From Coffea arabica (taxonomy: Eukaryota; Streptophyta; Magnoliopsida; Gentianales; Rubiaceae), in assembly GCF_036785885.1 (NCBI RefSeq), contig NC_092322.1, forward strand, positions 11,554,466 to 11,618,465: 64,000 bases of DNA, written 5' to 3'. Position numbers and translations under genes: made by a program. Shown piece after piece: positions 49,554 through 61,272 of the stretch (positions within the stretch are counted from its first letter, which is position 1; the number at the start of each line of letters is the position of its first letter). The notes under the pieces are model-generated. The model did no database searches, was not told the DNA's origin, and saw nothing but the letters and a program-made list of their open reading frames with translations.

Positions 49554-49981
49554 CTGATTATTCTCTTCTTCTTCTTTCTTTACCTTTTTTGATCAGTCTC
49601 CAACAGATAGATGATGCTGATGATCAAGATTTCCACTATCTCTCAACATTCCATATTTTTAATTTTTTTTTTGCCTTTTTTTGTACACTACTTTCTTTAT
49701 TTATGCTGCAGCAGCTGCTTGTTCAGATGTCATGGTTTTCTCAGTCATCAACTACTATCAAGATAGCATATTCAACATACCCTCTTTCATTTTTTATTTT
49801 TTTTTTTACATTTTCGTATATGCCTTTTTTTAATTCACAAAAAAAAAGGGTTTATTCTTTATTGCTGCTGTTTGTTGGGAGCGGATGAGGACGAGTATGC
49901 TTCAAGCGACCTCAAAATTTCCTTTTCTTTTATGTAGCTCTACATTGTTATTATTTATTCTTTTTGTCGCTTAACATGTAA

Positions 49982-50054
49982 GACTCCATGGCCCAATGGA
50001 TAAGGCGCTGGTCTACGGAACCAGAGATTCTGGGTTCGATCCCCAGTGGAGTCG
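49982..50054 (+). tRNA. tRNA-Arg (ACG)
   Basis: A 73-base cloverleaf without intron. The acceptor stem is GACTCCA with TGGAGTC and discriminator G. The anticodon stem CTGGT/ACCAG encloses loop CTACGGA with anticodon ACG. The T arm CTGGG-TTCGATC-CCCAG contains the standard B box, and the D arm carries GCCCAATGGATAAGGCG. A34 would be read as inosine. The gene is 430 bp upstream of the TLDc start, divergently oriented. Confidence 0.96.
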
Positions 50055-50055
50055 G

Positions 50056-50060
50056 TTTTT
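50056..50060 (+). terminator. Pol III terminator of the tRNA
   Basis: Five T residues directly follow the tRNA after one G, the usual stop signal for RNA polymerase III. Confidence 0.85.
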
Positions 50061-50562
50061 GCTTTTCGCCTTCATAAATGGGGTCGGGTAATGTTTTGTC
50101 CCAGACGTGGTCCAGTGCCATTGATCCAAAATGCAGGTTTGAAGTTGGACTTGATGGTTCTTGGACGTAGTTTTCTCCCAATTATAACAAAAGCAGATTG
50201 GGCCAGTGTTGACTGATTTTGGGAAATGGAACTTGATGACAGTGAAATATGAGTGTAATAAAATTAATGTTAATACTGTGTGCATTGCTCGTGTGTAATA
50301 TTTGAATTTTAAATTTAAATTTAAATTTTTTTAACAGAAAAGATGACTGTTAATTGATTGATGAAAATTGTTCAACACGAATTGCTTTAGAAAATCTAGT
50401 GAAAAATTTCATAGGGAATCCATAAAGTTAGATGTTTTTAACATGAAAATGAAAAGTTGATTCATTAACATTGCTTGCACCCCTAAGAGCCTATTTTACT
50501 TCATGTATATTAATAATGGATAGCACATCTTGCAGGATATTAATAATGGATAGTGCATCACC

Positions 50563-50570
50563 CTTTAAAT
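50563..50570. repeat. Left target duplication CTTTAAAT of the hAT element
   Basis: CTTTAAAT occurs just before TAGAGGTGGC and again at 51377-51384 just after CACCTCTA. Eight bases is the hAT standard. Confidence 0.88.
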
Positions 50571-51376
50571 TAGAGGTGGCAAATCAACCCATTTAATTAG
50601 ATTTACCCATACCCGCCCATGAATAGATGGGTATGGGTATTTTAAATTTTTATATATGGGTATAAATGGGTTACCCAATAATACCCATTTATTAAATGGG
50701 TATTATTGGGTAACCCATCAAACCCAATTAACCCATTTAAAATTCTCTTCCCCCCAAGTCTCTTCTTTTCCCCTACCTTTTTTTTTTTCAAAATTTTCAT
50801 TTTGTCATGATGTTAACATTATTATTATTATTTGTTGGTTTTATCTTATTATTTTATTTTTTCTTAGTTTGTTAACTTGCTCATTTTTTAGCATTACCAA
50901 TTTATGATAAATTTTAGCCTATTTTATTATCTTTATAAAATGAAATTTTAAATTTATATATGAAAAAAATGTTAGGGGTTCAAAATTTTTGGATTAAGTT
51001 TTTATAGTACTTAATTCAAATTTTTATATTCGTATTATTCAATTATTAAATAATAGGTAATTTTGTGACATAGAGTATAAATGAAAAAAATTGGTAATTA
51101 AGTTTATTGAACATTATAAGTAAATATTTAAAACTAATGATGGGTACAAAGAGTGGTATAAATTAATAACTTAGTTTGTAAAAATGAATTTAAATGAGTT
51201 TGCAAAAAGTTAAAATAAATGAGTTATAAATGGGTAATTGGGTTACCCAATTCATTTTTTGACTTGCCCATTTATACCCATCTAATTAAATGGGTATAAA
51301 TGAGTTGACTCACTTATACCCATTACCCATTTTACCCAACCCAAACCCGCCCAAGTCACCCATTTTGACACCTCTA
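50571..51376. mobile_element. Non-autonomous hAT element, 806 bp
   Basis: Ends TAGAGGTGGC and, inverted, TAGAGGTGTC, flanked by an 8-bp duplication CTTTAAAT. Both subterminal regions are packed with variants of ATGGGTA and its complement TACCCAT, probably the subterminal transposase-binding repeats characteristic of hAT elements. The middle is AT-rich with no transposase. A TAGAGGTGNCAAA end is common to plant hAT MITEs. Confidence 0.88.
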
Positions 51377-51713
51377 CTTTAAATTCAAATTAATTGTCTA
51401 GAAGATTAATTAATCCATATAATTCACTTTTATCTTCAAAAGAAAAATGTCTTTTATCTTTGGATTAAATCTCTTTATCAGCATCGATCTCATGTGCTCA
51501 AACTTTATTATGATGCTAAAAATCAAAACACTTCATGATCTTCGATTATTAATCTTATACTGTCAATCGCTACATTTTTTTACCATTGCACAAAGTTTAT
51601 ACATTACAAACTCTCCCACAAGTAACCATTCAAACACACACATACTATTTATTAGTACAAACTCCACATACATATTGTTTGATGCTTAGTGAAATTTAGG
51701 TAATTTACTTCAT

Positions 51714-52886
51714 CTAGGGACACCTGCGCCGGCCACCATGGGTAGTCATTGAGAAGTAGCAAGGGCAGAAGAGTTTCTGGCTCCCAAAAGTGCCTGGAGG
51801 CAGGCAGCTGCAGCGAGCACAGCAAGTCCCACAAGCCCTCTTGCAGAGCTTCTGCCTTGAAGCCAAAGCACACCTTGCAGCACAAGCTTGTCCACAATCT
51901 AGTGTTCTAGTTGTTTTCGTGTATCTTTCTTCATAAATTCTTGGAGGGCAAAATTCAATATGCATGGTGAATGAATTCTTGGTGAGTATATGATTACTAA
52001 TTGGTCACACAGGCACCAATATGATGAGACAGTGAAAAAAGTTGGAATTTTTGATGCAGCTGGCATGCCATAAATAGTGTGACTAATTGGTTACTACTGT
52101 TGATTTGTTCAGTCTCATGTAAATTTTATTGAAGCATCATGGATATAATTTCATTTGTGGACTACACTCTTCTGAAAATGTGGTTTGCAACCAATTGCCA
52201 CTAAATCTTCTGGCAATTATGTTAGTTTAGGTAAAATCTGCTCTAAATCTATCCAAAAAAAAAATTTTGATGAATAAGTTGAGGTTCTAGTATCACATTC
52301 TCTATTGTCTGTAGAAAACTGTCTATCACATGACTAATGCAAACTGATGTACAACCTACAAATAATATATATCAAACAAAATTTGGCAGACTTAGCTGCT
52401 CAACTTGAATAAATTTAGTATGCAAACTAGAGATTCAGGCATGAAAAAGACTTAGGAAAATATTCTTTACGCTCCCATTGTCATTTTAATAATATAATTT
52501 TTATTTATTAAATTATATGATAAAACAAATGATGGGGTGCAAATAATAAAGAAAGGAGTGCAAATAACATTCTCCTATATGCATTTCGAAATAATAATTG
52601 AATCTGAGTCATGGGTCGTGGCTGATTGGAAATAAACATGCATATGGTTCATACTTATCGTTGGGGTGAGAAAACTATCTGAACTGTTGCTACTGATCTG
52701 TGTGACAAAAAAAGAAAATAACGTGTTAGCTACTAAAACTACAACAAGAGAAAGATAAGAGTAAAAGGTGAAAAAAATAAATAAATAAATGGTAAGTTGT
52801 ACCTTAAGATCATCACGATCGGCTTCAACAAGAAGAAAAACAAGAAAAGAAAGTAAAAGTGTCAAGGGAAGCTTGGAAGTAGCCAT
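51714..52886 (-). CDS. GASA/snakin-family gibberellin-regulated peptide
   Basis: Small secreted cysteine-rich peptide of the GASA family, which acts in hormone responses, growth and defence. Three minus-strand exons are proposed: 52803-52886, 52655-52697 and 51714-51928, giving 113 residues. Exon 1 is a clear signal peptide (SKLPLTLLLSFLVFLLVEAD). Exon 2 is a short Ser/Thr-rich linker. Exon 3 carries the C-terminal domain with all twelve conserved cysteines: CGQACAARC, LCKRACGTCCARCSCLPPGT, CPCYFS and THGGRRRCP. The domain is certain; the exact exon 2 donor and exon 3 acceptor are my best phase-consistent choice and could differ by a few residues. The start is the ATG at 52886. Retroposons and Helitrons fill the DNA upstream. 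Confidence 0.88.
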
Positions 52887-52984
52887 GATTCTAAGCTTTT
52901 GCTGTCCTCTCTAGTTAAAAAGAAAGAGAAAACGATTTAGTAATTTAATTGAAAAGTAAAAGGCAGAAGACGAAAAAATCATTC

Positions 52985-53145
52985 TTTTTTTTTTTTGTCA
53001 AAGATAGACAATTAATTAGATTAAAAACACTCAGGAGTTAACAGAGAAACCGGCCCGAAAGCAATCTAAGGAGAACCCATCAAAAACCCACGTTCAGCCA
53101 AGACAGAAACGAGGTCCCTATGAATCTTAAATTCAGAGTAAATAC
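52985..53145 (-). mobile_element. Poly(T)-headed retroposon fragment, copy A
   Basis: Starts with a T run and reads GTCAAAGATAGACAATTAATTAG, CACTCAGGAGTTAAC, CGGCCCGAAAGCAAT and CCACGTTCAGCCAAGACAG. On the minus strand it ends in a poly(A) tail, suggesting a SINE or truncated LINE 3' end. Copy B repeats the same order about 230 bp on. No target duplication could be fixed. Confidence 0.6.
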
Positions 53146-53213
53146 CCTACTATCTTCCGATGTGGGATGGTTACCCAACCCCCCCTCCCGAGCACATCCT
53201 CACCAAATAATTG

Positions 53214-53372
53214 ATATTTTTTTTTGTCGAAGATAGACAATTAATTAGATTAGAAATACTCAGGAGTTAACGGAAAAATCGGCCCGAAAGCAATTTAAGA
53301 AAAACCCACCAAAAACCCACGTTCAGCCAAGACAGAACGAGGTCCCTGCAGATTTTAAACTCAGAGTAAATT
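53214..53372 (-). mobile_element. Poly(T)-headed retroposon fragment, copy B
   Basis: Second copy of the preceding repeat in the same orientation, about 85-90 per cent similar by eye, again headed by a T run. A tandem pair could come from two insertions into the same A/T tract or from local duplication. Confidence 0.6.
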
Positions 53373-53552
53373 GCTTTCGGGCATTCAAATTGCATGGATA
53401 TTGGCAATAGCTTTATTAATCTGCATGGATGTGGCAGTTATAGAGCTGAGTCAGCAAACCGGAGGGTGAATGAGATAACGCTTGCGGACTTGAGTAGCTC
53501 ATGCTCATCAAGCAATTTGCTTTTATATATATAGTTTTAATTTTTATATACA

Positions 53553-56276
53553 TCTATATCTATATGTATTCAGGAAGGGGTTTTTAGCAGAAATCCTCTC
53601 AATGACTTATAAACTTCTCATTCTTTTTTTTAGATTTTTGTATTTATTTTAATATATAAAATGTAATTGGTTATAACCCACCTTATCACCCATCAATATT
53701 CCCACTATCTCACTCCCACTATCCCACTATCTTAACTCATCCTACAATCACTCCTACAAATTCTTTTTTCCCACTATCCCACTATCTCACTCCCACCCTC
53801 TCTCAATTTCTTATTTGTTTTTTATTCTCTATTCATTTTGTAAATGTATTGATTTTGTTTCTTTTATAAGCAGTAGTGGAAGATATTATGTGCAGAGATT
53901 TCAGCAAAACTCAACCTTCTTGCGGATAATTGGAAGTATATTCTTACCAACTTAATTTTCCAGGTCGGTCCCCTCTGCTTTTTAAGTATGTTTTACTTTT
54001 GTTTTGCTTTTTGTCATGAATGATATTGCATTGATTTTCTGATCATCCATTATTTCGAAAAATTTTTTACAAAATTCTAAGAACGATTATTTGTTTATTG
54101 TTACACTGTAAAGCAAAGATAGTCAATAGTGGGATAAAGTATAAACACAAAATCACAATCACATTTCTAACATAAGGTATTGCTTGCTTATATAATTGCG
54201 GATGGTATATGTTCATGATTGAGGGTTTTACTATTTCTAATATAAATTGTATATTATAAAAATTTATTTGTTTGTATTAATGAAATTTTTTAATTATTTT
54301 TTATTGCACATTTATCACATAAAAAAGGTGTTACGATAGTTATTTTCATAATTTTATTTAAAAAATGATCGTGCATGAAATAAAAAATATTTTTGTTGAT
54401 AATAAAAAATAATTAAAAATAGTTTATAATTAGAGAAAAACAATTCAGATACTACTAATAACTAAGGCACTATACGCCATTATTAAAATTGGATTAATTT
54501 TTAATTTCGTCAGAAATCCTTTTGGCAAAATTGCATTCTAACATTTCTTTTCTTTATCATTTTCTCTCTACATTGACTGCAATAATTTTCACTTCACTTT
54601 TAATGGGTGGCTTTCAAAATTGGTAGAAAGAGAGTTTATTAGCATTCAAATAACTGTTTTGTGTTGCATCTTTTTGAGATAATAAAGAAGGCATGAAACT
54701 TCTTGAAGAATAGTATCCTACTTTTTAGAGTTTGAATCACAATATTACCTTCATTTTTTGTATTTTTGTATTTTTGCATCCACTGGATTAGAAAAAAACG
54801 CGTCCTTCTAAGCTTGGATTATGTTCAGCAGTGATGCCAAAGACCTAACGATATCTATATGAAAAGAAAAACCCAAGGGACATAATTATATATCATACCA
54901 AATATCAGAAAACTAACTGCATAAAGGAAATAATTCTGACTCATATTTCGGCGCTCTACCTGACTCAAGACGGTGATTTTTAAAAAAAATTTGGTTTCTC
55001 TTGGTATTTGAAAAATTCTGAATTCTAACTGAACTTAAACCAAAAGAATAAATTAAAAATTATAGAGGCTGCCAAAATAAAAGACAATATTGAATTGGAT
55101 ATTAAAAGATGGTTTAAACATAGTAGGGACTACGAACCAAAATCTTTGAAAAAAAATTCTGTATCCAAAAAAAAAAAAAAAAACCTACAAGAACAAACTC
55201 ATTTTCCCAAAAAAAAAAAAAAGAAGCCTATAAGAACATACGCCCTTTTTCAAATTTAATAATTTATCTACATTATGAACATATTATAAACTAATACATT
55301 CCTTTTTATTTAATATTAAAAATTGATTTTAAATATATAAATGATAGCAGAGAGAATGAAGCAGTTAGCGACATGTGAAAAAATCGAAAAGGACAAAAGC
55401 AATTAGAGGGATAATTTCGCACAAAATTCGTGGGTTAAAGTGCAATTTGAGGTATAGATGGGAGGCATTTTAGTGCATTTATTGGTTTGTTTTCAATAAG
55501 TAGTGGTTAGTTTTGCGGGGTTAGGGGGGTCTACATGTACCAAAATATATTTATATAGGGATTACTTCATTAACTATGGGTGCTAATAATAATTCTATTG
55601 GTGCGTAATTTTCATTTGATTACAATACAATTGTATTAAATTCTATTGATGCTACTTCTATATTAACTATTGTATTTTTTTGTTAACAATTCTCATACAA
55701 TGTATCACTTACTACACATAAAATAAATACAAAAATTATTTATTTTTGATTTAATATATATATATTTTTTCTAGATCAAAAAAAACGAAAATATTGCCAC
55801 TCTTCAAGTTCGACAGCCATCCGCATCACCAATACTTTTGCGTGATCATGGTAAATATGCAGTTTTTTATATCGTCAAAGAACGTGCATTTTCATTTGTA
55901 GTACACACTCCACAAAATTCAACATAATTAATTAAATCATCAATTTTGGCTTTCGTACTAAAAGTGGTTCAAGAAAAATTATCAAATCGAATGCTTAGTA
56001 TTTGTAAGTATTTTACTTTAACAACATTCAATTACATTCATTTGTAGAAATATATCATTTCCTTTTTTAATATAAATTTTAATTTTTTTTTTCAGGATCC
56101 ATTTTTTGAAAAAAGACAGTTCTTGAATGATATACACATTCTATTATATTTCAAACTATTATTAAACAGATATTACATTTAAATTTTATTGATTCAATTT
56201 TTTCACCTTTATTTGTTCACCATTTTATTTTTTTCAACAATGTTAGCACCGTGCGTAGCACGGGTATTCACACTAG
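53553..56276. mobile_element. Non-autonomous Helitron 1
   Basis: Begins A|TCTATATCTATATG and ends with the hairpin GTGCGTAGCAC followed by GGGTATTCACACTAG|T, that is 5'-TC, 3'-CTRR with a stem-loop about ten bases upstream, inserted between A and T. These are the diagnostic Helitron features, and the 3' phrase resembles ends known from Arabidopsis ATREP elements. The interior of 2.7 kb is AT-rich; a short exon-like stretch with phrases like ATTATCAAATCGAA...TTTGTAAGTATTT near 55978-56015 is shared with Helitron 2. No intact Rep/helicase frame was seen. Confidence 0.75.
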
Positions 56277-56490
56277 TTGTCAATGTATACGCTATTATGG
56301 TTGGATGTATAACACGTGAATAAATTTTAAAATTTTAAATTCAAATTTTGCACATATGTCATATATTTAATGGTGATATTGTATATAAGATTAATTCATA
56401 TATATATATATGTATGTATGTATTTATGTATTCATAGCCTATTTTCACTCTTTTTTGTTGGCTAGTTTAACTATAAGCACTAATAAGGGA

Positions 56491-57659
56491 TCTATATCTA
56501 TATAAATTTGAGAAGGGATTTTTAGCAACAGACCTCCACGCACCTTCCCACCCTCAATTATATTTTTCTAGCATTTTAAATTTAATTTATTTCATAAAAT
56601 ACAACATGTCCATATGTGAAACACGCCATCATGTTTCCATCAAATAAGAATTCCGCTCCAACTAACATTCCTCCCTTCACATACCTTCGTACTCCAATTA
56701 ATACTCCTCTAATTAACAATTCCACTCCGATTAAAATTCCTCCAACCCAATAATAAAAGATAACAACATAATCGTGGACAACCATGTCAATCTCATTTTT
56801 GAAAATAGTGTATATCCATTACAATGACGTAGTCGACACTATTGTCAAGTGATTATTTTCACATATCTTTTAATTTTAATTATATTTTTTATTTTATATC
56901 ACAATTTCTTCTTAACATACAAGTTAGAGATCCCGGTGGTAACCTATATCTCGCTCTTCAAGACAGGCATGCATGATTCATATTTTGTTATAATTCTTCT
57001 TATCTTAGAGATTTAAAAGGGAAGGTATAAATTATTTATACATATATATTTTTATACAATATTATTTACAAACTTTCTAAAACAAATGATAATTCTAAAT
57101 TCCGTATGCTCTTAATTGTTAGGAAAATGGAGGTACCTTATTTGACCAACACATTATTCATGTAAAAATCGTGCATTCTCATTTATAGTACGAGATTCAC
57201 AAAATTCAACAGAATTAATTAAACCCCCAATACTGGCATTCGTACTCAGAGTTGATTAGTGTGAAGAATGTTCCTACCTTCATGAAAGATTATCAAATCG
57301 AAGGCAAGATATTTGTAAGTATTTCATTTACTTATCAAATTAAATATTCAGTTACATTTAATTGGACACTTATGTTACTCAATTTATAATATAGATTTCT
57401 ACCTCTTTTTTTTTTTTTTTTTTTTTTTTTCAGGATCCAACTTCCATCAATGTGGTAGTTTAAAAATAATGAGAATGTTTTTATCATATATTGAACTATT
57501 GCTACAAAATCTCATTTTTTAACTATACTTTTGTGTACCCTAAATTATACGAACAATTACACACATTTATTACTCTTTTCAAATTCCTCCCTCGACTATA
57601 ATTTTTTTCCAAAAAAATGATCTACTGTGCGTAGCATAGGTGTTTAGACTTTAGACTAG
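56491..57659. mobile_element. Non-autonomous Helitron 2, related to Helitron 1
   Basis: Begins A|TCTATATCTATATA followed by GGGATTTTTAGCA as in Helitron 1, and ends near the hairpin-derived TGTGCGTAGCATAGGTGTTT with CTAG|T. It is 1.17 kb long and shares with Helitron 1 a 3' region including ACAAAATTCAACA(T/G)AATTAATTAAA and ATTATCAAATCGAA. Its terminal stem is more degenerate, and an eight-base insertion separates it from CTAG. No coding capacity. Confidence 0.7.
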
Positions 57660-58561
57660 TTAGTTTAAATTGTAAGCATTAGGACAAGGACTTTGAGACT
57701 GAAGAAACACTTCTTTTAATTGATGATGTGTTGTAACTGAAGAAAAATGTATAATGTATTTTGATATACTAAAAAATTTGAAACCCGTTTGGATTGCTAT
57801 TTTTTGAAATTTTTATAGAAAAATATATTATAATAATTTGATATATATGAAGTAAAAATAATAACATGCATTCATTGACTTCATATCAACCTGACCCGTG
57901 CATATGTCCGCATGACTTTATGTTCTTTTTTTTTCATTTTTATCTAATTTTCAAAAGTTATCTAAACAAAAGTTTCGGTTTGGTTCCCAAAGTAAATTCA
58001 AAATACCATCTCCAAATATTTTTTCAGTCAAAATTGGACTGCATTCCACTGGGATTCTACCACCAGTAAATCTAAAATGAAACAAAATAAAAAAAATCAT
58101 GATTACTCATATAACCCCCAAAAACCATACATATTCCACGGAAGAGCATGTGATTATGTGAATGAACAATTGCAACCCAAAGTCCTACGAATGAACACTC
58201 ACTGGTGCATTGCATGGAGTACTTGGTTCTAAATATTTACAGCTTATATCCACGCCATACTTTGTTGCGCTGCTGGTACTCCACGTCATCCAATCCATCC
58301 CTCTGACTTTTGCCCTTATTTTTCATTATCTTTAAACTGGTAATTAAAACACCAAAAACGTTACTCACGTCTTCTCACCTTGGATTCATCGTTTTATCCG
58401 TTTTTCCTCGTCACACTTGGCATCCTTCCCCGCACTCTTTCTCTTGCTTCGTTACACCAACTGGACCACTATACTTACTTGTCCCGTAAATCAATTCATC
58501 CCCAGTCTCTTGTTACAGAAACACACACTACACACAATAACAGACACACAAAAGAACCTGA
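57660..58561. other. 5' flank of the annexin gene
   Basis: AT-rich near the Helitron, then a richer pyrimidine 5' UTR-like stretch with CTTTCTCTTGC and ACACACACTACACAC phrases before the ATG. The core promoter could not be set with confidence. No other gene was seen. Confidence 0.5.
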
Positions 58562-61272
58562 ATGGCTACATTGCGAGTTCCTGCATCTGTACCTCCTGCA
58601 GATGAGGACTGTGGGCAGCTTAGGAAAGCTTTTGCAGGTCCCTTTAATTTCTTTCTTTCATTGCTGATCAAATCTGTTACCTTTGATTATCTGTAATTCT
58701 TATGGTACTGTGTAGACGATCTGTTAATTTTAGATGTACTATGCGAGTTTTGGCAATGGCCATTTTAGTATGATGATTTCAAAGAATGTTTTTCTGGACT
58801 GGCTTCAATTTTGAAGTTTTGAACATGATCCTAGTAAGGTTTTTAAAGATCTAAGTTTTTTGGGACTTTTGATCATCTCTCGATATGATTAATGATCAGT
58901 GTGTTTTGCTTTCGGTAGTGATATAAGCGTGGTTTTATCCTATTCAATTTAAATAGTGTGATCTGTTGGATTACATGGTTCAAAGACTCGGCAAAGTCTG
59001 GGTTGACTCAACACCGGAACGGAACTCAACTCTCCGATAAGACACCCGGATATGCCGAGAATTCGGTCGAGACGGATAGAAACAGCCGAGTCGCCTGAGT
59101 CGTCCCCACAACTCGAATTTTTATTATTTTTGCTAATTTCGTAGTTAGCCAATGTCCTCCTAAATTGGAACCTTGTTGTTCCAATTTGTGCTGTTACTAT
59201 CTTCTTTCTACTAGTTGTTTCTCTGTTGTTTGTGTGTAACAAAATGTACTACTATTACCTATTCTTGAAGTTCTTTAGGAAACTAATGCACTAACAGGCC
59301 ATTTGCCCAACTTGAACGAAATTTTGATAGAAATGGAGATGATTGTAAATATCATACCTCTTGTTTTGTATATGACAAAAATCAGACATGAGGTGTTTGA
59401 ATATATTACAGGATGGGGAACAAACGAGGCCCTAATTATCCAGATCCTGGCTCACCGAAATGCAGCACAGCGTAAGTTGATTCGGGAAGTATATGCTGCA
59501 ACTTATGGAGACGATCTTCTGAAAGATTTGGATGCTGAACTTTCTAGTGACTTTCAGGTGACCTTCAGACTCTTATGCTTTGTTTGAAACTATGTGAAAA
59601 CATGTGTCGTTCATTTCCCAACTCAGGGCTTTATGATTTATTATCTTGCTTGGTACTTCAGTTTTGTGTGTTTCTATTATCATCGTCTTTCCCCCTCTTT
59701 TTCCTTGTTTTCTTTGATTTGTTATCATCTAAAATAGTTTGAATTGCAAATGTTATGCCCTGGCTGATAAGACTGACATTGTAGGCTCTCCATTAGCATT
59801 TAAGGACACTTACGTGCATGTTCAAAACAGCGTGCAGTACTGCTATGGACACTTGATCCAGCTGAGCGTGATGCGCTCTTGGCTTATGAAGCTACAAAGA
59901 GGTTGACTGCTAGTAATTGGGTTATCATGGAAATCGCTTGTACCAGATCTTCACAAGATCTCTTCAAGGCGAGGCAGGCCTATCATGCTCGCTACAAGAG
60001 ATCCATTGAGGAAGATGTTGCATATCATACAGCTGGGGACTTCCGTAAGGTATTACAGGACGCTTTCCATGTACTTCAGTTGTGTGATCATATGAATTTG
60101 ATTCAACAACCTTTCCTAGTTGGTGAAACTACAAGTTTTTGAAGCATGGATCAAGCTTCTTACAATGTATAACACCATCCCGTGTAGTGATTATGATAAT
60201 TTTGAATCCATTAGCTTTTCCAATGTATTTCTACTATAAATCATTTCACTCTATTGTCTCCAATGAATTATTTACTTGTGGTATATAATCTAGCACTATA
60301 CAAAATGCATAGTAGTTCATTATACTTTCTGCAAAATGCACCATCCTTTTCTATTGTGCTGATGAATTAGAAACATTCTCTCATTTGCTTTGTATTAACT
60401 AACTTCAAAAACAGCTTTTGGTCCCCCTAGTGACTGCATTCAGATATGAAGGAGATGACGTCAACATGACTTTAGCAAAATCAGAAGCTAAGCTACTTCA
60501 CGAGAAGATATCTGAAAAGGCTTACAATAATGACGAGATTATTAGGATTTTGACTACAAGGAGCAAGGCACAGCTCAATGTAACTCTCAACCAGTATAAC
60601 AATGAGTTTGGGAATGCTATCAACAAGGTATGTTGTAGTTCACTACTTATGTTCCAAAAACAAGAGTGCAAGTTAGTCTGCAAACATGGAGTTTGCTGAT
60701 GTGTCTGAATACTTTAGCTGAAATGTGCTATTAAAATATACAGTGGACCTGTTTTATGCAAATTATTGTATTGATGTCTATGCCTCTTTATTCATAGACT
60801 CAAAGTTAATTCTGCAAAGACGCATACCTTAGTGGAACTTTATTAATCTTCTGCGCAAATTTATGTCTTGATATCTATGCCTCTTTATCCATACAAGTCT
60901 GATAGTACTCATAGGACTCTATTCGACACTTATGGCATTTGCCATATATATTCAGTAATTGTCTTGTTCGTGCAGAATCTGAAAGATGATCCTAAAGATG
61001 AGTACCTCAAATTACTTAGAGCAACAATAAAGTGCCTGACGAGTCCCGAGAGATACTTCGAGAAGGTTCTTAGATTGGCTATCAACAGAGTGGGTACTGA
61101 TGAATGGGCTCTCACTCGTGTTGTGACTACTCGAGCTGAGGTTGACTTGCAGCATGTCAAAGAAGAGTATCATAAAAGGAACAGTGTCCCCCTGGACCGT
61201 GCAATTGCTGGAGACACTTCTGGAGACTATGAGAAAATGCTTCTGGCTTTAACAGGGCATGGAGATCTTTGA
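58562..61272 (+). CDS. Annexin (ANN1/ANN2-like)
   Basis: Calcium-dependent phospholipid-binding protein of the cytosol and membranes. Five exons: 58562-58637, 59412-59557, 59831-60049, 60415-60627, 60976-61272. Phases agree and give 316 residues, the standard plant length. Four annexin repeats are present. Repeat I keeps the type-II Ca site [10 protein letters not shown] and His40 (LAHRNAAQR), proposed for the peroxidase-like activity of plant annexins. Cys111 (EIACTRSS) and Cys238 correspond to the redox-sensitive cysteines of AnnAt1. Repeat III has [11 protein letters not shown] and repeat [18 protein letters not shown], ending [18 protein letters not shown]. The sequence resembles Arabidopsis ANN2 slightly more than ANN1 from memory. 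The first intron is 774 bp. Confidence 0.94.

Noticed and set aside
58380-58667. 95-codon frame overlapping the annexin 5' UTR and exon 1
   Set aside because: It is in another frame from the annexin start at 58562, which is supported by the conserved N-terminus and phase into exon 2.
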